Below, in pieces: positions 1 to 12,171 of a DNA stretch of 64,000 nucleotides. The DNA is taken from contig JAIVFH010000057.1 of the NCBI GenBank assembly GCA_025765595.1, positions 62,001 to 126,000 of the forward strand. The letters are read 5' to 3'. Made by a program: the position numbers and the translations under genes. The notes beneath the pieces were generated by a model. That model saw only the letters and a list, made by a program, of their open reading frames with translations, was not told the origin of the DNA and ran no database searches. Positions within the stretch are counted from its first letter, which is position 1. Each line of letters starts with the position of its first letter. The stretch comes from Obelidium mucronatum. Its lineage: Eukaryota; Chytridiomycota; Chytridiomycetes; Chytridiales; Chytriomycetaceae.

Positions 1-1
1 T

Positions 2-3000
2 GTAAATGCTTCTATAGAAAGCGAAGGTCTTCTGAAAACTAAGAAAGACGTTGTATTTGTCATTGGTATGTCTCCAACTGTGCCCTCTTATTATTTTTGG
101 CACCTGACCAGATAAAACAGGAGGACCTGGTTCAGGAAAGGGAACCCAATCTGCGAAATTAGCAACTGAATTCGGACTTACGCATTTATCAACGGGTGAT
201 TTGCTAAGAGCCGAAGTGGCAGCTGGTTCTGAAGTTGGCCTGTTTTGTGACGGACTGCTAAAGGACGGAAAGATTGTGCCTATGGTGAAGTCAAAAGATC
301 GTTGGAATTTTAACTTATGCTAAACTGTTGATTAGAATATCGTGATTGATTTGCTCAAGGCTGCCATTGAACGGGCGTCTCAGACTGACACAAATGGAAT
401 TCTGATTGGTGTGATTTATGCCAATTGAATTTTTCTATCAAAACCAGCTGACCAAGGACCTGTTTTCTTAGATGGATTCCCTCGCGCAGTGGATCAAGCT
501 GTAGAGTTTGAGCGCGCTCTCGGCCCACCATCATTTATCCTCAACTTTTATTGCCCACTCTCTGTCCTCGAATCCCGACTTCTTGAACGGGGCAAAACAT
601 CAGGAAGATCCGATGATAACTTGGAGTCGATTCGAAAACGCTTTGCAACTTTTGAAAAGGAAAGTTTGCCAGTGTTGGAGTATTTTGGAGATCGTGTTTT
701 TACAGTGGACGGTGGAAATGGCGGAGTGGACGACGTGTATGCAGAAGTGAAAGCTGTGGTTGTTGGTCAAGAAGGTCTTTTTGTTGGGGGTAAGAAGGCT
801 GTCATATTTGCTGTCGGTGAGTCTCTCCCTCATTTGAGAATCATTTCGCCATGAATACACACTAACCTGTTGATTTATTTTTCAAGGGGATGGTACGTGC
901 CCTGAAGAATGCCACGAGCTTTGTATTCGTCTTTCAAACCAACACAATCTCACTCTCCTCTCCTTTGGCGACGTTCAAAATTTTGGAGAATCGCGTTCTA
1001 TCGAACCAATCTCCGAAGATGCTGGAGAAGTCGAACATGTCACTGTTCCTGAAAGCACGAGTCTGTTTCCGCCAGTTTCTCCTTTCGGGAGAGCAACCAG
1101 TCAAAACTCCTTGCGGGATGCAATGAGCGACTTGGATGGCGAGTTGGCAGAGCACCTTTTGGAAGTGGTTCGTTTTCACATTGGTGAAAATTTGAGGGCA
1201 GACAACCCTGCGGCTGGGTTACTCGTCGGTAAGAAGCTACAGACTGTTCAAAAGATAAAATAACACCACCCTACGTTCAAACCTGAAGAGGCGTCCCTTG
1301 GCTTCAGCCCCTTGTTTGACGAACAAGAAAGCGAAACTCCTGCTTTGGCTTTGTTTTCGTACCCTGCCGAGTCCTTTGAAGACAGCTACACTCTTCCTAG
1401 CTTCGACGATGCCCTCAATGTACTTGAGATTGTTAAATTCCACCCTTTTGAGAAAGTATACCAGAATGTCAAGGAGAGCGTCTTGAAAGAAGGACTATTG
1501 GAGCATTCAAGTGGAGTTCCTATTATTTTTGTGCTTGGTGGACCTGGTTCTGGGAAGGGTACTCAATCTGTCAAGCTGGCGGCGGAATTCCGGTTGACTC
1601 ATTTAAGCGCGGGCGATTTATTGAGAGAGGAGGTTGCGTCTGGTTCTGATGTTGGACAACTGTGTAGTCTCATTATGAAAGAAGGGAAAATTGTGCCCAT
1701 GGTATGTTGCTGATCGTGGCCTTTTTCCTTTTGATGACTTATCCAACTACAGGAAATTATTATTGAGCTTCTCGCAAAGGCGATTTCAAGTGCAACTAGC
1801 ACTCAAGGGATTCTCATAGGTGAGAGAAACGTAAAAGGAATTAAATCGACTTTTTCATCTAACTGGACAAAAGACGGTTTCCCGCGAGCTGTTGATCAAG
1901 CAATTGAATTCGAACGTGTCATTGCAAAAGCCGCCAAAATCATCAACTTTACATGTCCCTCTACCAGTTCTCGAATCTCGACTGTTGGAACGCGGGAAGA
2001 CATCTGGTCGTGCTGACGACAACAGTTGAAACCATTCGCAAGAGATTCAAGACATTCCACGAAGAAAGTATGCCTGTGATTGAATACTTTGGGGAAGACC
2101 GTGTGTGGAATATCGATGGAAGCGTTTCTGTGGATCAAGTGTATGAAAGTGTGAGGGGTCTTGTCTTACAGAGTGGGTTGTTTAAAAGGACCTTTCAATG
2201 TTATCTTTGCTATTGGTGTGTATTATCTTTTTATTTATGAAGCCGATTGTTAATTCCCTCTTTTTTGGGTATCTCTAAGGCAATGGGACTTATGAGGATG
2301 AAACTCACTTGCTGTGTACCAAATTAGCTGAGGACTACAATTTGGCACTGTTGAATTTTGGTACTCCAACATACGACGACCCTACTGTTGAGGAAGTAGC
2401 CCAAGCCTTCCATGAAAGTCTCCATAGCAGCCAGCAGTTGGAAGTACTCGTCGGAAGAAGAGGAAGGAGAGTCAGGCTGATGAAGTGAAACGCGACGAAA
2501 TGATTGCAGTGGAAGTAAAATCAAGAACGATTGTGAATGCACAGGACGAATCTGCACTGGAAGATGGGTCGACCAGCGTGTCGCAAGCAGCAAGACGCTG
2601 AAATTGAGGCCATCAGACAGGAGCTGCATACTAGTATTGCGGCGAGTGATGATGCTGCCGTGGCAGAAGAAGCCGTTACTGCCCGTATCCGAAATCTCGA
2701 AGACGAGTTGGAGGAAACAAAGAGCGATATATCAAGAACCGCAGAAGACGTGGCTGCAAACTTTACATTGCTGATTGAACAACAAGCTGTCCTAATTCAA
2801 GAAAAGGAAACACAGTCCCAGGTGATTCAAGAGCTCACTAGCCAAACTCAATAGCGTTTCTTCTCAAGCGGCACTGGACAATCAAGCCTTGGCGGCCGAA
2901 AACGATAAGCTTCGTAGAGAGTTGGCGGAAACGAGATGGGCACCACGTTTCACTCGTGGAATCTCATGAACGCGCCGTCTCTGGAATTCAAGGGGACTTG

Positions 3001-3993
3001 CAATTGTCTTTGGAAAAGGCTCGCGAAGTGGAATCAAAGCATGATACACTCATTGTTGAACGGGATCTCCTTCAAACCCAAGTAACAACTCTTCATTTGG
3101 ATATGGAAAAGGAGCGTTTGATTCACCATAATCAAGTATCTGCTTTCGAAGTTGAGCGGTCTGATTTATTGGGCCGTATAACGTCATTGGAATCTGCTCT
3201 CTCGGAATCCAAGACTGCGCATCAATCATTGGCTGCTGAGCACAAGTCTCTTACTAACGCATTTGCCGACGCTCTGGATATGCACAAGGCCAAAGAGCTT
3301 GAACACACAGCCGCCAAAGCTGCCGTTGAAAATCAAATCCTGAAGTTACAAGCAGAGCTCACAGCTGCATTAGAGCACCATGAGCACACGGTTACTGGAA
3401 TTAAGGGAGACTTGCACAATGCATTGGAGCAGGCGAGAGACGTGAAAACCAAGCATGTTTCCACACTCGAAGAACGAAACTCGATAAAATCACAACTCCT
3501 TGCTTTACAAATTGCCAAGCACGAGGAACAATCTGATTTCTTGGCCCGTATTGCAGTTTTGGAAAGAGAGCTTGGAGAATCTAAGGCTGCCCTGAAATCT
3601 CTTGCTGCTGAACACGCGCAGCTTTCGAACAAGCAGAAGGATTTGTGGGAGTTACATAAATCTGCAGAAGCGGAGCACGCGAATAGCAGAGCTGTTGTTG
3701 AAAACCAAATCTTGAAACTTCAAGCTGAATTGAATGCGGTTGCATCTGAACGCGCTGATGCCTTGATGGATCTTGCCGAAGCAGATGAGGACTTAAAGGT
3801 GGCGCATGCCCGGATTTCTGATTTGAATGAAGTGGTTCATATGATGAAAACTCACATTGCTCGATTGACTGAACAATCGCGGAAGTCTCGGACGGCTGTG
3901 TTGGAAGAACATGTGGTTAAGTTGGAAAAGACGATTGGGTCGTTGAAGGCAGAGGTTCAATTTTTGAAGTCTTTAATTGGAAACAGGCGATAG
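2..3993 (+). CDS. Tandem adenylate/UMP-CMP kinase with coiled-coil tail (5' end outside window)
   Basis: Two nucleoside monophosphate kinase domains, expected to transfer phosphate from ATP to AMP/UMP/CMP. Both P-loops ([10 protein letters not shown], near 121-150 and 1540-1565), both GDLLR motifs and both DGFPRA motifs are visible. The lid motif [10 protein letters not shown] is clean in domain 1; in domain 2 GRADDN is spread over broken frames. Introns I can place: 66-120, 285-335, 409-456, 817-887, 1229-1288, 1702-1752, 1820-1873. The second domain has single-base frame breaks near 1957, 2024 and 2185. The following coiled coil (about 2480-3993) has further breaks near 2470, 2590, 2850 and 2945, and its last 345 residues are open. 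Multi-domain adenylate kinases are known from flagellated cells (AK5/AK7/AK8/AK9 types); a flagellar role is inference. The start codon lies upstream of the window. One gene is likely, but a separate coiled-coil gene from about 2500 is not excluded. Confidence 0.75.
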
Positions 3994-4358
3994 ATGGCAT
4001 GTAGAAAGTAGAGTAAAAATTTGAGATCAAAGTAATTTTTTAGGGATGAAAAGATACAATTTTTTTTCAATTCGGATACACACGCAAGACGGGGGAACAG
4101 CAATGAGCTTATCAAGTTTATTTTTTTTTAAAAAAAAAAAGGGGTCTTCTTAAAAAAAAGGGTACCTGTGAATGATGCGTTTTCGTTTCCAACCTGTCCC
4201 ATAGATCGAAGGCCACAACTCTATCTGGGATTTATTCTGACCTCACCAATGACCGGGAACCAAATTGATTATTAAATTTTACAGAATAATAGGTTTATTG
4301 CATTCGCATTAAAAAACATAGAAACTTCAACAGCATATGGAGAAAAAATCCCGTTTGT
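3994..4358. other. Intergenic, convergent 3' ends
   Basis: Short AT-rich spacer between the kinase/coiled-coil gene and the convergent chitinase gene. It has A/T homopolymers around 4120-4160 and presumably both polyadenylation regions. I see no gene in it. Confidence 0.6.
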
Positions 4359-6177
4359 TTAAGCACCCCAACCAGCACGAACAGCAGTGACCAACTCCTT
4401 GTTAAAGTCCTGAGACAGCTCCCAAATCATGGTTCCACCAAGACCCTTGGACTTGGCCCAAGCAGCCTTAGCCTTCAAGGAAATTGGGTCATCGTAGGAA
4501 ATGAAGGAAGACTTTCCGTTGTAGTTGGCAGTGTAGAGCGTTGGGGATTCGGCAAAGTTGAAGTATTGACGGGTCCATCCATTGCTGGCAGTAGTTGGTC
4601 CGCTGGCCAATGGAGGAGCGGTTTGTCCACTTCCACGCATGTTGTTGTACATCCAGACACCACTGTTGTAGCAAACCTTGCAGGGGTCGCACCAAACCTT
4701 GGCATCGAGGTAGTCACCAACAATACCAGCACAAGCGGTTCCATTGACGGATCCAGTACATGGTTGGTACAGACCGTTGTCCTTGTTGGATTGGACAGAC
4801 CATGAGCGACCGTAGAAACCAAGACCGTTGGTAAGTTGTTCCGCCTTGGCACCAGCCTTGAGCCAGGCATCAATGGCATTCACTTGGGACAGTGGTTGCG
4901 AGTATCCGTTGTTGTTCGCAGCTGGCTGCTTAGGGTCGTTTGGACCTGGAACGTTGAGTGGAGAGTTGAAGTCAGAGTTGGGAGTCCAAGATCCGTAGAA
5001 GTCGTAAGACATGATTTGGACGTAGTTGGCGTACTTGAGGATGTTTGGAATTTGTTGGACACCCTTGGAGTCGACGTAGTGGCTGGTTTCGGCAGAAACG
5101 GCAAGGGAAATAGTACGAGTTGGTCCCAACTCTTCACGAAGAGCCTTAAGCAAGCTTACAAAGTTGGCAGCATCATCAGGGTCAACAGGTGTTACATGTC
5201 ACACCTCCACCAGCTGGGTATTCCCAGTCAATGTCAACACCGTCGAAACCATTTGAGTCAAGGAACTTGAGCACGTTTTGAGCAAAGGTCTTGGTGAGAG
5301 AAGCACTCTTGGCAATGGTGGAGAAAGTGCTGGGATCCAGACCATCCACCAATAGACACAATAGTACGAAGATTTGGATATTTGGTACGTTGAGCGTTGA
5401 AGACTCCCATCCAGTTCTGGTCGGCCCAGGAATCGAAAGTAACAACGTTACCAGCGGCATCGGCGTTCACTACAAGAAAAATTAGTTAGGATTGGATGCG
5501 GTCGGAAAATTAAAAGGGCGACTTACTGAAGGCATAGTTGATGGCAGTGAATCCGCTCAGGTCGATCTGATCAATAGAGTTCTGCTTTCTGGAGTAAGTA
5601 GACCATGTAGTCCAGTAACCAATGACACCAGGCTTAACAAAGGGACGGAAAGACAAGCTGGATGGGTCACATGGCCCAACAGTGTTCCAGCCGTTGAATT
5701 GACCTCCCGGAACAGCACTAGTTTCGTAGCCTGCCACATAGTTGACGTTCAAGTATGAAACTTGAGCTCCCTTACCATACCTAGTACCTTGGTTGTACTT
5801 AGGTTGACACAATGGGAGGTTGCCAGATGGAGTTGTGGTGGTAGCGACTGCGCTTTTTGTAGAAGTCTTGACAGCAGTAGGTTGTGGTGGTAGTAGTTGT
5901 AGTCTTAGTGGAAGCGGCAGTAGAAGCATTTGTGGTTGTCTTGGCGACAGTGGTGGTCTTAACGGGGGTGATGGGTTGTTCCCGCGACTGGGCCGTTGCA
6001 GTCATAGTATGGGGCAGCGCGGCATCCTTTGTCGGCAGGGCAGGCACCAATAGTCGCCCAAACTCCGTTTTGGCAGACAGACACATTGTTGTTCACGCAA
6101 GAGTATGCACCGGGAGTGCAACCTTGGGCAGCAGAGAGAGTCGCGGTGAGAGTGGCAATGACAACTTGAAGAAGCAT
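4359..6177 (-). CDS. Secreted GH18 chitinase with chitin-binding modules
   Basis: Endo-acting chitinase expected to hydrolyse beta-1,4-GlcNAc bonds in chitin, secreted to the wall or medium. From the ATG at 6177: a hydrophobic signal peptide, a Cys-rich module resembling CBM19 (CTPGAYSC...), a Thr-rich linker, a CBM5/12-like module (about 5800-5650), then the GH18 barrel. The catalytic DxxDxDxE motif reads DGVDIDWE (near 5220), and the MSYDFYG and SYDD/WELSQD segments follow. One intron at 5470-5526 is well supported because it restores the frame exactly. Four single-base frame breaks (near 5190, 5333, 5880, 5985) all resolve by skipping one base, so sequence error is likelier than pseudogenisation. 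The GH18 half is closely related to the chitinase at 27787-29719. Confidence 0.88.
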
Positions 6178-6632
6178 TGGTAAAGTTGAAGTTGATGGTC
6201 TATAATGAGGCTATTTCCCGCTCTTCTTATACGTCTTCCGGTGGCACGTTCATTTGACCCGAAAAATCGAAGAAGCATGATGAATCAGGTGACAGGAATG
6301 TGACCTTAAGTGTGATACACCTTAAAATTTCATATCATTCAACAATACCATCCGGATATTGCTCAGGGTAGCATCAGGAAAGAAGATGCCAACTTCGAAC
6401 GGTATGAGCCGATGGCGGCAGTGTTCATGCTAGCAGGGCATCATCCGGTTAAGTGCGGCGGAAACACTTCGTTGTGACAAGGGTCCGGTCAAGGGTCGTG
6501 ATTTCACCTTTGTTCGAGCAAGCCGCAAATTTTCTGTTTCAACAACCAAAGGCTTATGCCGATATCAACTCTATGCTTTAACGGAAAGGTATAAGGAAGG
6601 AAAGAAGGAAACAGTAAAAGAGCCCACAAGTA
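6178..6632. other. Intergenic, upstream of chitinase
   Basis: Spacer between the chitinase start (6177) and the stop of the next minus-strand gene (6633). It should hold the chitinase promoter. I see no coding sequence, RNA gene or recognisable operator. Confidence 0.5.
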
Positions 6633-8684
6633 TCACATCTTCTTTCCCATCGCAGAACTGGTCTGAGATGTCATTCCTCCTCCACCTGCAGCAGACAACT
6701 CACGATTCGCCTTAATGGAACTGGCAAACTTTTCAATCATTTTGTAAAAGACCTCTTCCATGGTTCCGAGCTCGGTAATCAAGTTTGCATTCTGACTTTC
6801 CATTGCTTTGAAGGCACTGAAGTCAAAGCTTGTTGCCTTTCAAATTACACAGAAAAATAGGTCAATCGTCAGCGCATTAAAAATGAAGTGGTTCTAAAAA
6901 GGCGGTATTATACCTGAACCATGATTTTGGTGATCATAGCCAAAGGCACAGTCACAGAGAAGTAGGTCAAGATACACGACACAATGACCATGGCAACAAA
7001 CACACCAGCGGCGATTCCAATAATAGATTTAACATCATTAGCCAAAGTTTCTTGCAAACGCTCAAGCACAGAGTCAATATCGCCCGTGTAGTCGGTCTTG
7101 GGGGCTCCATTCACAATCACATAGCGCGGTTCTTGGGACATTACTTGAATCTGGAAATAAATCCCGTTGCTTTCATATGTGGCATGTTGACCGCCGAGAA
7201 TGCTGTAGTCGAGATTGTTGGGAGGAAGAAGTTTCTGAAGGTATGTTGCAGTTTGTTGAATTGCTGAAGTGGTGGATGCGTTCGCAAACTTCAAGTTTCC
7301 AGCGGTGTCGACGATACTCTCGTTGGTCGAGACACCAATAAGATTTCCTCGTCTTGTCATGACATACCTAAATCACGTTTTTGTTGGTACAGCTGATAAA
7401 TTACAAGATGTAAATTACATGAAGGAGCCCTTGGTTTGGACGAAGAAGTCAGCATGTTATGCATATCCGTGAATCCAATGTCTGTTATTCATTTATCATT
7501 AATCAACCGTTTTATACGAGGCCAAACAAACTAACCAGTGCCATACACCCCGACAACTTTACCATTGTTATCAAAGTACGGATAAGTCTTGAAATTTAAA
7601 TGAAAAAGGAAGGAAATGTTGCTTAAATATTTCAAAATAGGGGGCAAAAACATCTTACAGCAGTGATTCCAGCAATAGCTCCCCCAGTTTGTCCTGCATT
7701 CGACGCAAAAATATACGGATCCGTGTATAGCACTGTCGCTGTCGCTGGAGTCAAAGTCGCCGCCTTCAAAAACCACGGTCTCTTGCTTGCCTGTAGAGTA
7801 AAGTTGGCAAAAAACCAATCCTTGGTCGTCCATGCAACTGGATCCCAAGAACCAATCGCTGCATTTGCGTTCTTGATCTTGACCCACTTCCACTCTTCGG
7901 CAGTCCAAGTCTTGGACGCGTTTTGGCAGAGCGCACAGTTTGTAGGGGGGTACGTAGTTTGGTGGGGTCACGAAAACAATGGCGGCTGGGCCAGAGCCTT
8001 GCAACAAAATGAACGTGTCTTCAACGGATCCGTAAAACATATTCAAGACAGTGTTCTTGTATTTGACCTGTTTGAACCAGTTAAGTGGATCTTTAAACTC
8101 AGGTGTTGGATTAAGGAACAAGTAGAAAGTGATTTTTGTACCGCGTATGCAAAGTTTTCAAAGATTGATTGCGTGTTTGATCTGTCTACATATGCCATCA
8201 TTTTCTCGTATATCGACATGGTGTCTGAGTTGACTTGGTTGATAGTCTCGGCTGATACATTGTTTTAATAGCAAGTCGAATGTTGCAAAAGCACAAAAAA
8301 AAAAATGGAAGTTGGTGATTGAAGTATCGTACTTAATTGATTCAGAGCCAGTGCACCAGAAATTGTCTGAATCTTGATCGCCAGCGAGTTTGCAACATCG
8401 CGACCAGTGTTTACGGAAAGATCATTTGAGGTCTTCATTGATTGGAAAGAAATAACCAATGGAATGATTAAAACCAGCGATGCCTGAATAGGGTTCATCG
8501 GTGAGACTTGTATTTTGCAAACAAGGGCGGACGTTTGGTGATCCTTTTTTGAACATACCACAATAAATGTCTGGATAAACACGACTAAAAGAACAGGAAA
8601 CGAGCAAGTGCGGCCCTTAAACTTTGACTTGACTCCCCCATCTTTCGTTCCAACAGAAGCGCTGGACTGATCTTGTACTCCCAT
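6633..8684 (-). CDS. Double-Cache-type transmembrane sensor without recognisable output domain
   Basis: Membrane receptor with bacterial chemoreceptor-like layout. From the ATG at 8684: a cytosolic N-terminus, a first membrane segment (about 8600-8440), a large extracellular region (about 8400-7080) resembling a double-Cache ligand-binding domain, a second membrane segment (IIGIAAGVFVAMVIVSCILT, near 7000), a HAMP-like stretch (TVPLAMITKIMVQ) and a short helical tail ending at 6633. The tail (EVFYKMIEKFASSIKANREL) is not a kinase, cyclase or methyl-accepting domain that I know. Four or five short introns interrupt the gene; donor and acceptor pairs near 7660-7600 and 7535-7370 are approximate. 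One +1 frame break lies in a C6 run near 7945. The ligand is unknown; amino acids or carboxylates are usual for Cache domains. Confidence 0.65.
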
Positions 8685-9092
8685 ATTTATTACTTGGTAA
8701 ATCTCTGGTTTCTGACAATCCCTCCCTTCTGAGATTTCGAATTTTCGTAGCAAAAAGATTAAGGCACACAAAGAATGATAGAGTGTTCAACCATTCAAAA
8801 GTGAGTTGAGGACTTTCCAAATTTAAAAAAAATGCTTTTTACCTCCGATGTAACCGATTTTGAGTTGATCTCGGAAATGGTTAATGGCCATCTTTTTTTA
8901 TACTTATTCTTATATGTATTCCAAATTAATTATTCTTGATGCTGTCTCTTTTGTTCAGATTATAATCACTTTAATTTTATAATATAAAAAACATATATCT
9001 CTGCATGCATGCATGAATATAATATTATTTGTTGCCTACAAAAAGAAAACCCTTTTTGGCTTCAAAACAACCACTCCAACTGTCACTCAAAA
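8685..9092. other. Intergenic, AT-rich
   Basis: Spacer between the Cache receptor start and the anoctamin stop, both on the minus strand. It is AT-rich with a short GCATGCATGCATG run at 9003-9015. I see no gene. Confidence 0.5.
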
Positions 9093-12000
9093 CTACGGGA
9101 AAACGCGCCCAACAATCTCCAACACCTGCTCCACTCTCTCCTCCATCCCCACTCCACCTTCCTCTTCCTCAATCATCACCTTCAACATTTTCTCCCGGGC
9201 TTTCCATTCCTGAAACCTCTTTTCTCGAGACTGCTCGCTTTGTTCTTGAATCGGCTGGAAAAGTGCATTGAATCCGGCTTCGATTGCTCGTGAGGCGAGA
9301 ATGTGAATGTGTTCTGATGCGATTAGGAGGAGGAGGTAGAATGAGAGGTTTGGGATCGTTTGGATGGAGGCTGGTGTTTTAGTGTCCCAATTTTGATATA
9401 GGGATGTGAGGAGTGTTGTTGATAATGTCCCGAATAGAGAAAGGAAAGAGAATATCGAGTTCCAGGGGCCAATGTTGGAGGCTTGGTGGGGAATCGGGCG
9501 CCTGCAAGGAGAATCAAAAGATAAATACTGATACATAAAGAAATAAAACTTACGATAAACAATAACTCACCGTACAGATGTACAAATCTTGAACGCGTCT
9601 GTCCTCAACTCAATGAAATTGTTGATTAAAAAACAAAGAGGCGCAAGCGGCCATGAAACAGAAAACATTGAAATGAGCGCAAACTGATTCGCGAGTTCAG
9701 CAAAATCGTCATACAAGGAATAAACCGGCAGTGACAGAGCATGGTTAATTCGTTTCTGAAGTTTCTGTTCAATTGTTTCAATGTCTTCGTTGGATTTCTC
9801 CCAGCCATTTTTATGCTCCGAGTTTTCGTTATTTGATTTCTGAACAGCCGCATTTTTCGTGATTTGCTTTTGAATTGACCTTTTCGACCACCAAGAGGTG
9901 ACTGCAGGAATAACAACTTCCACAACTTGATTCACCACCTGTCCAGTAAGACAAAAGTAGGCAACGCGTTCTTGAAGAGAAGCCGGACTTAGCAGATTTG
10001 CTTGCGTTTCCAAAGAGAGATCCAAGTGTGGAATTCCCAAAGCGCTGAGAAACGGGAGAATCTTGTCTGAAAGCGGGATATAGACTGCCCCAACAAGAAG
10101 CAGCGATAAATGAGTCAGGAGGAAGGTAAGGATGAAAGATTTTCTCGTGAGAGATGCAGTGTGGTCGTCGGCGTACTCGGCATTGTCAAGCCGTGTAATC
10201 TTTTCAGCCAAAAATATTGTAGATGGTGGAGATGTGTGGGAGAGACAAGACATAGACAAGAATGGGTGTCATTTTCTATGAGAAGAAAGATGTTGAAGTT
10301 GGTGACTGTTGTTGTTGTTTAAAGGATGGGGGGGGGGGTATTGTTTTTCCTACGACGGATAGAAGCGAATGGGTTGTGGAAAGAAGAGACATCACCGCCT
10401 GCGGCGGTATGAAAGAAAGTAAAGAAGGGATACACCGCCTATGGCGGTATGAATCTCGGTAGAGATGAAGGAAGAAAATAAAGAAGGGATACACCGCCTG
10501 CGGCGGTAATGGGCTCGCCGAAGGCGATACAGCAGAAGAGATGAAGAGATATCACCGCCTACGACGGTATGAATCTCGGTAGAGATGAAAGTCATTGTTG
10601 AAAGAAGGGATACACCGCTACGCGGTATGAAGTAGGGGCGGTGTGGAGGAGATGAGAAAAGAAAGGTCACGCCTGCGCGGTATGGGCTCGCCGAGGCGAT
10701 AGAGCGAAGAGATAGAGATATCCCGCCTACGCGGTATGTGTTGGACGGAAAAGAAAGAATGATACACCGCTACGCGGTAGATCCGTAGAGAGAAAGTCTG
10801 TTGAAGAGATCGGTGTTGTAGCGGGTGTAGTTCGTAGAGATGGCGAGATGTGTTCAAAGACATATCACCGCCTGCGGCGGTGTGGATCGCCTTCGGCGGT
10901 ATGAATCACCGCCTCACGTGTGATCGCCTTCGCGAAAAAAGAGAAAAAAGAGAAATCACCGCCTTCGGCGGTACGTTCACCGCCTTCGGCGGTATGAATC
11001 ACCGCCTTCGGCGGAATTAGACCGCCTACGGCGGTATACTTCGCCTTCGGCGAAACTTCATCGCACCACAAAATCAGAATATGGACCAGCATAAACCTCA
11101 GTGTATAACACATGCCAAAGTTCAAAATCAAAAACAGAAGCAAAAACAAAAAAGCAATAAAAACAAATGGTGAGGAAAAGTCAAAGCAAAATGCACAATC
11201 CAACGTTTCCAAGGAGAAAAAAAGAAACGAATTTCGCCAGTCAAAGGATCGCGTATATTTCGGTCTGGCACAAATTCTGAACGCTTTTTTGCATGAATGG
11301 AAGCATCTGTACAAGACCAGGCATCAGCCAGAAGGTATTCCTGGCGTTTCCAAGAAACCATGAAAACAATGCTCCAGAGAGAGACAGCGAATGCATAAAG
11401 TGACGAGTACTGCGGCAGAAACAGGTGACAGACGACGCCCAGCGCCGAGATGGGCACCAGGGCAAGCACAAAGTAGTTGAGGAAGGCAAAGTAGAAGGCC
11501 ACGCTGTCGCCCAAGTGGCGCTGGATCATTGACAGATCTGCGCGGTCGAGAAGCAGTTTGTTTGCGAGAGCGTTCAGCCACAGCTGAAAGAGAGTCAGCG
11601 ATCAAAAATAGAAAGAAGAAAGAAGAAAGATAGAAAGATAGAAAGAAGAATAAAGATAGAAAGAAGAAAGACGCACCTGCGGCCAGTCCGCGTCGCCGAC
11701 AACAAGCAGCTCGCCGACGCAATCGCCCGCAGCGCCGACGGCAACGCCGCAGCCGCCGGCGGGGCGCGGCGCGGTGACGAAGCGGACGAGGCGGCGCAGG
11801 ACGGCGGCGTCGGAGTTTGAACTTGCGTTGTTGTTGTTGTTGTTTCCAGACAGCCACGCTGCGATGCGCAGCTGGGCGTCGCGGCGCGCCGAGACGAGCA
11901 GCGCAATCTTCTTTTTCTTTTTCCTTCTTTTCTTTTTCTTCTTTTCCGTTGTCTTCTTCCTTTCCGCCCAGCGCAACCAGCGACACGTCGAGTCCGCGCC

Positions 12001-12124
12001 CGCACAGCCGCGCAACAAGCGCCACCGTCTGCTCCTCGCTGGCGCCGCGGCACACGAGCACCGCCGTCTGCGCGAGCGACTGCGTGACTGCCTGCGACAG
12101 CGGCCGGTGCTTGAGCGTGTTCAT
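9093..12124 (-). CDS. Anoctamin/TMEM16 family membrane protein (Ist2-like)
   Basis: Anoctamins are lipid scramblases and/or ion channels; fungal Ist2 tethers ER to plasma membrane. From the ATG at 12124: a GC-rich N-terminal domain (about 12124-11665), then after an intron a first membrane segment (GDSVAFYFAFLNYFVLALVP) and the signature RNIRDPLTGEIR...WKRW (near 11240). A second membrane segment follows (about 11170-11060, after a frame break near 11150). After a palindrome-filled gap come the segments LTRKSFILTFLL (10140), ALSLPVYSLYDDFAELANQF (9730) and RRPIPHQASNIGPWNSIF (9500), typical of the anoctamin C-terminal half. A frame break or low-complexity slip lies near 11930. About 850 bp (10260-11110) hold no anoctamin-like residues and are taken as an expanded intron. 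Confidence 0.8.
10393..11053. repeat. Array of GC-rich palindromes within the anoctamin gene
   Basis: At least 14 copies of ACCGCC-(TTC/TAC/TGC)-GGCGGT, a 6-bp perfect inverted stem with a 3-nt centre. Many copies are exact (for example 10393-10408, 10959-10995, 11020-11035). Between 10610 and 10860 several copies are shortened (CACCGCTACGCGGTA). A longer unit that also includes GGGCTCGCCGAAGGCGATA and GATATCACCGCC is repeated at 10510-10580 and, shortened, at 10680-10740. The array lies between the exons for the second and third anoctamin membrane segments and is probably intronic. Confidence 0.85.
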
Positions 12125-12171
12125 TCTTTTTCTTTTTCCTTCTTTTCTATTTTATTATTCATGAACACTGC

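Noticed and set aside
5820..6183. Plus-strand ORFs over the chitinase (77 and 99 codons, Val/Gly-rich)
   Set aside because: They are antisense shadows of the Thr-rich linker (ACC/ACT codons read backwards) with no independent support.
7663..8268. 201-codon plus-strand ORF
   Set aside because: Antisense to the Cache ectodomain, whose minus-strand exons give a coherent protein with splice sites; the plus-strand product has no recognisable motif.
10393..11053. CRISPR array
   Set aside because: Repeats are short palindromes with irregular, non-unique spacers in a eukaryotic intron; there are no cas genes and the window has introns throughout.
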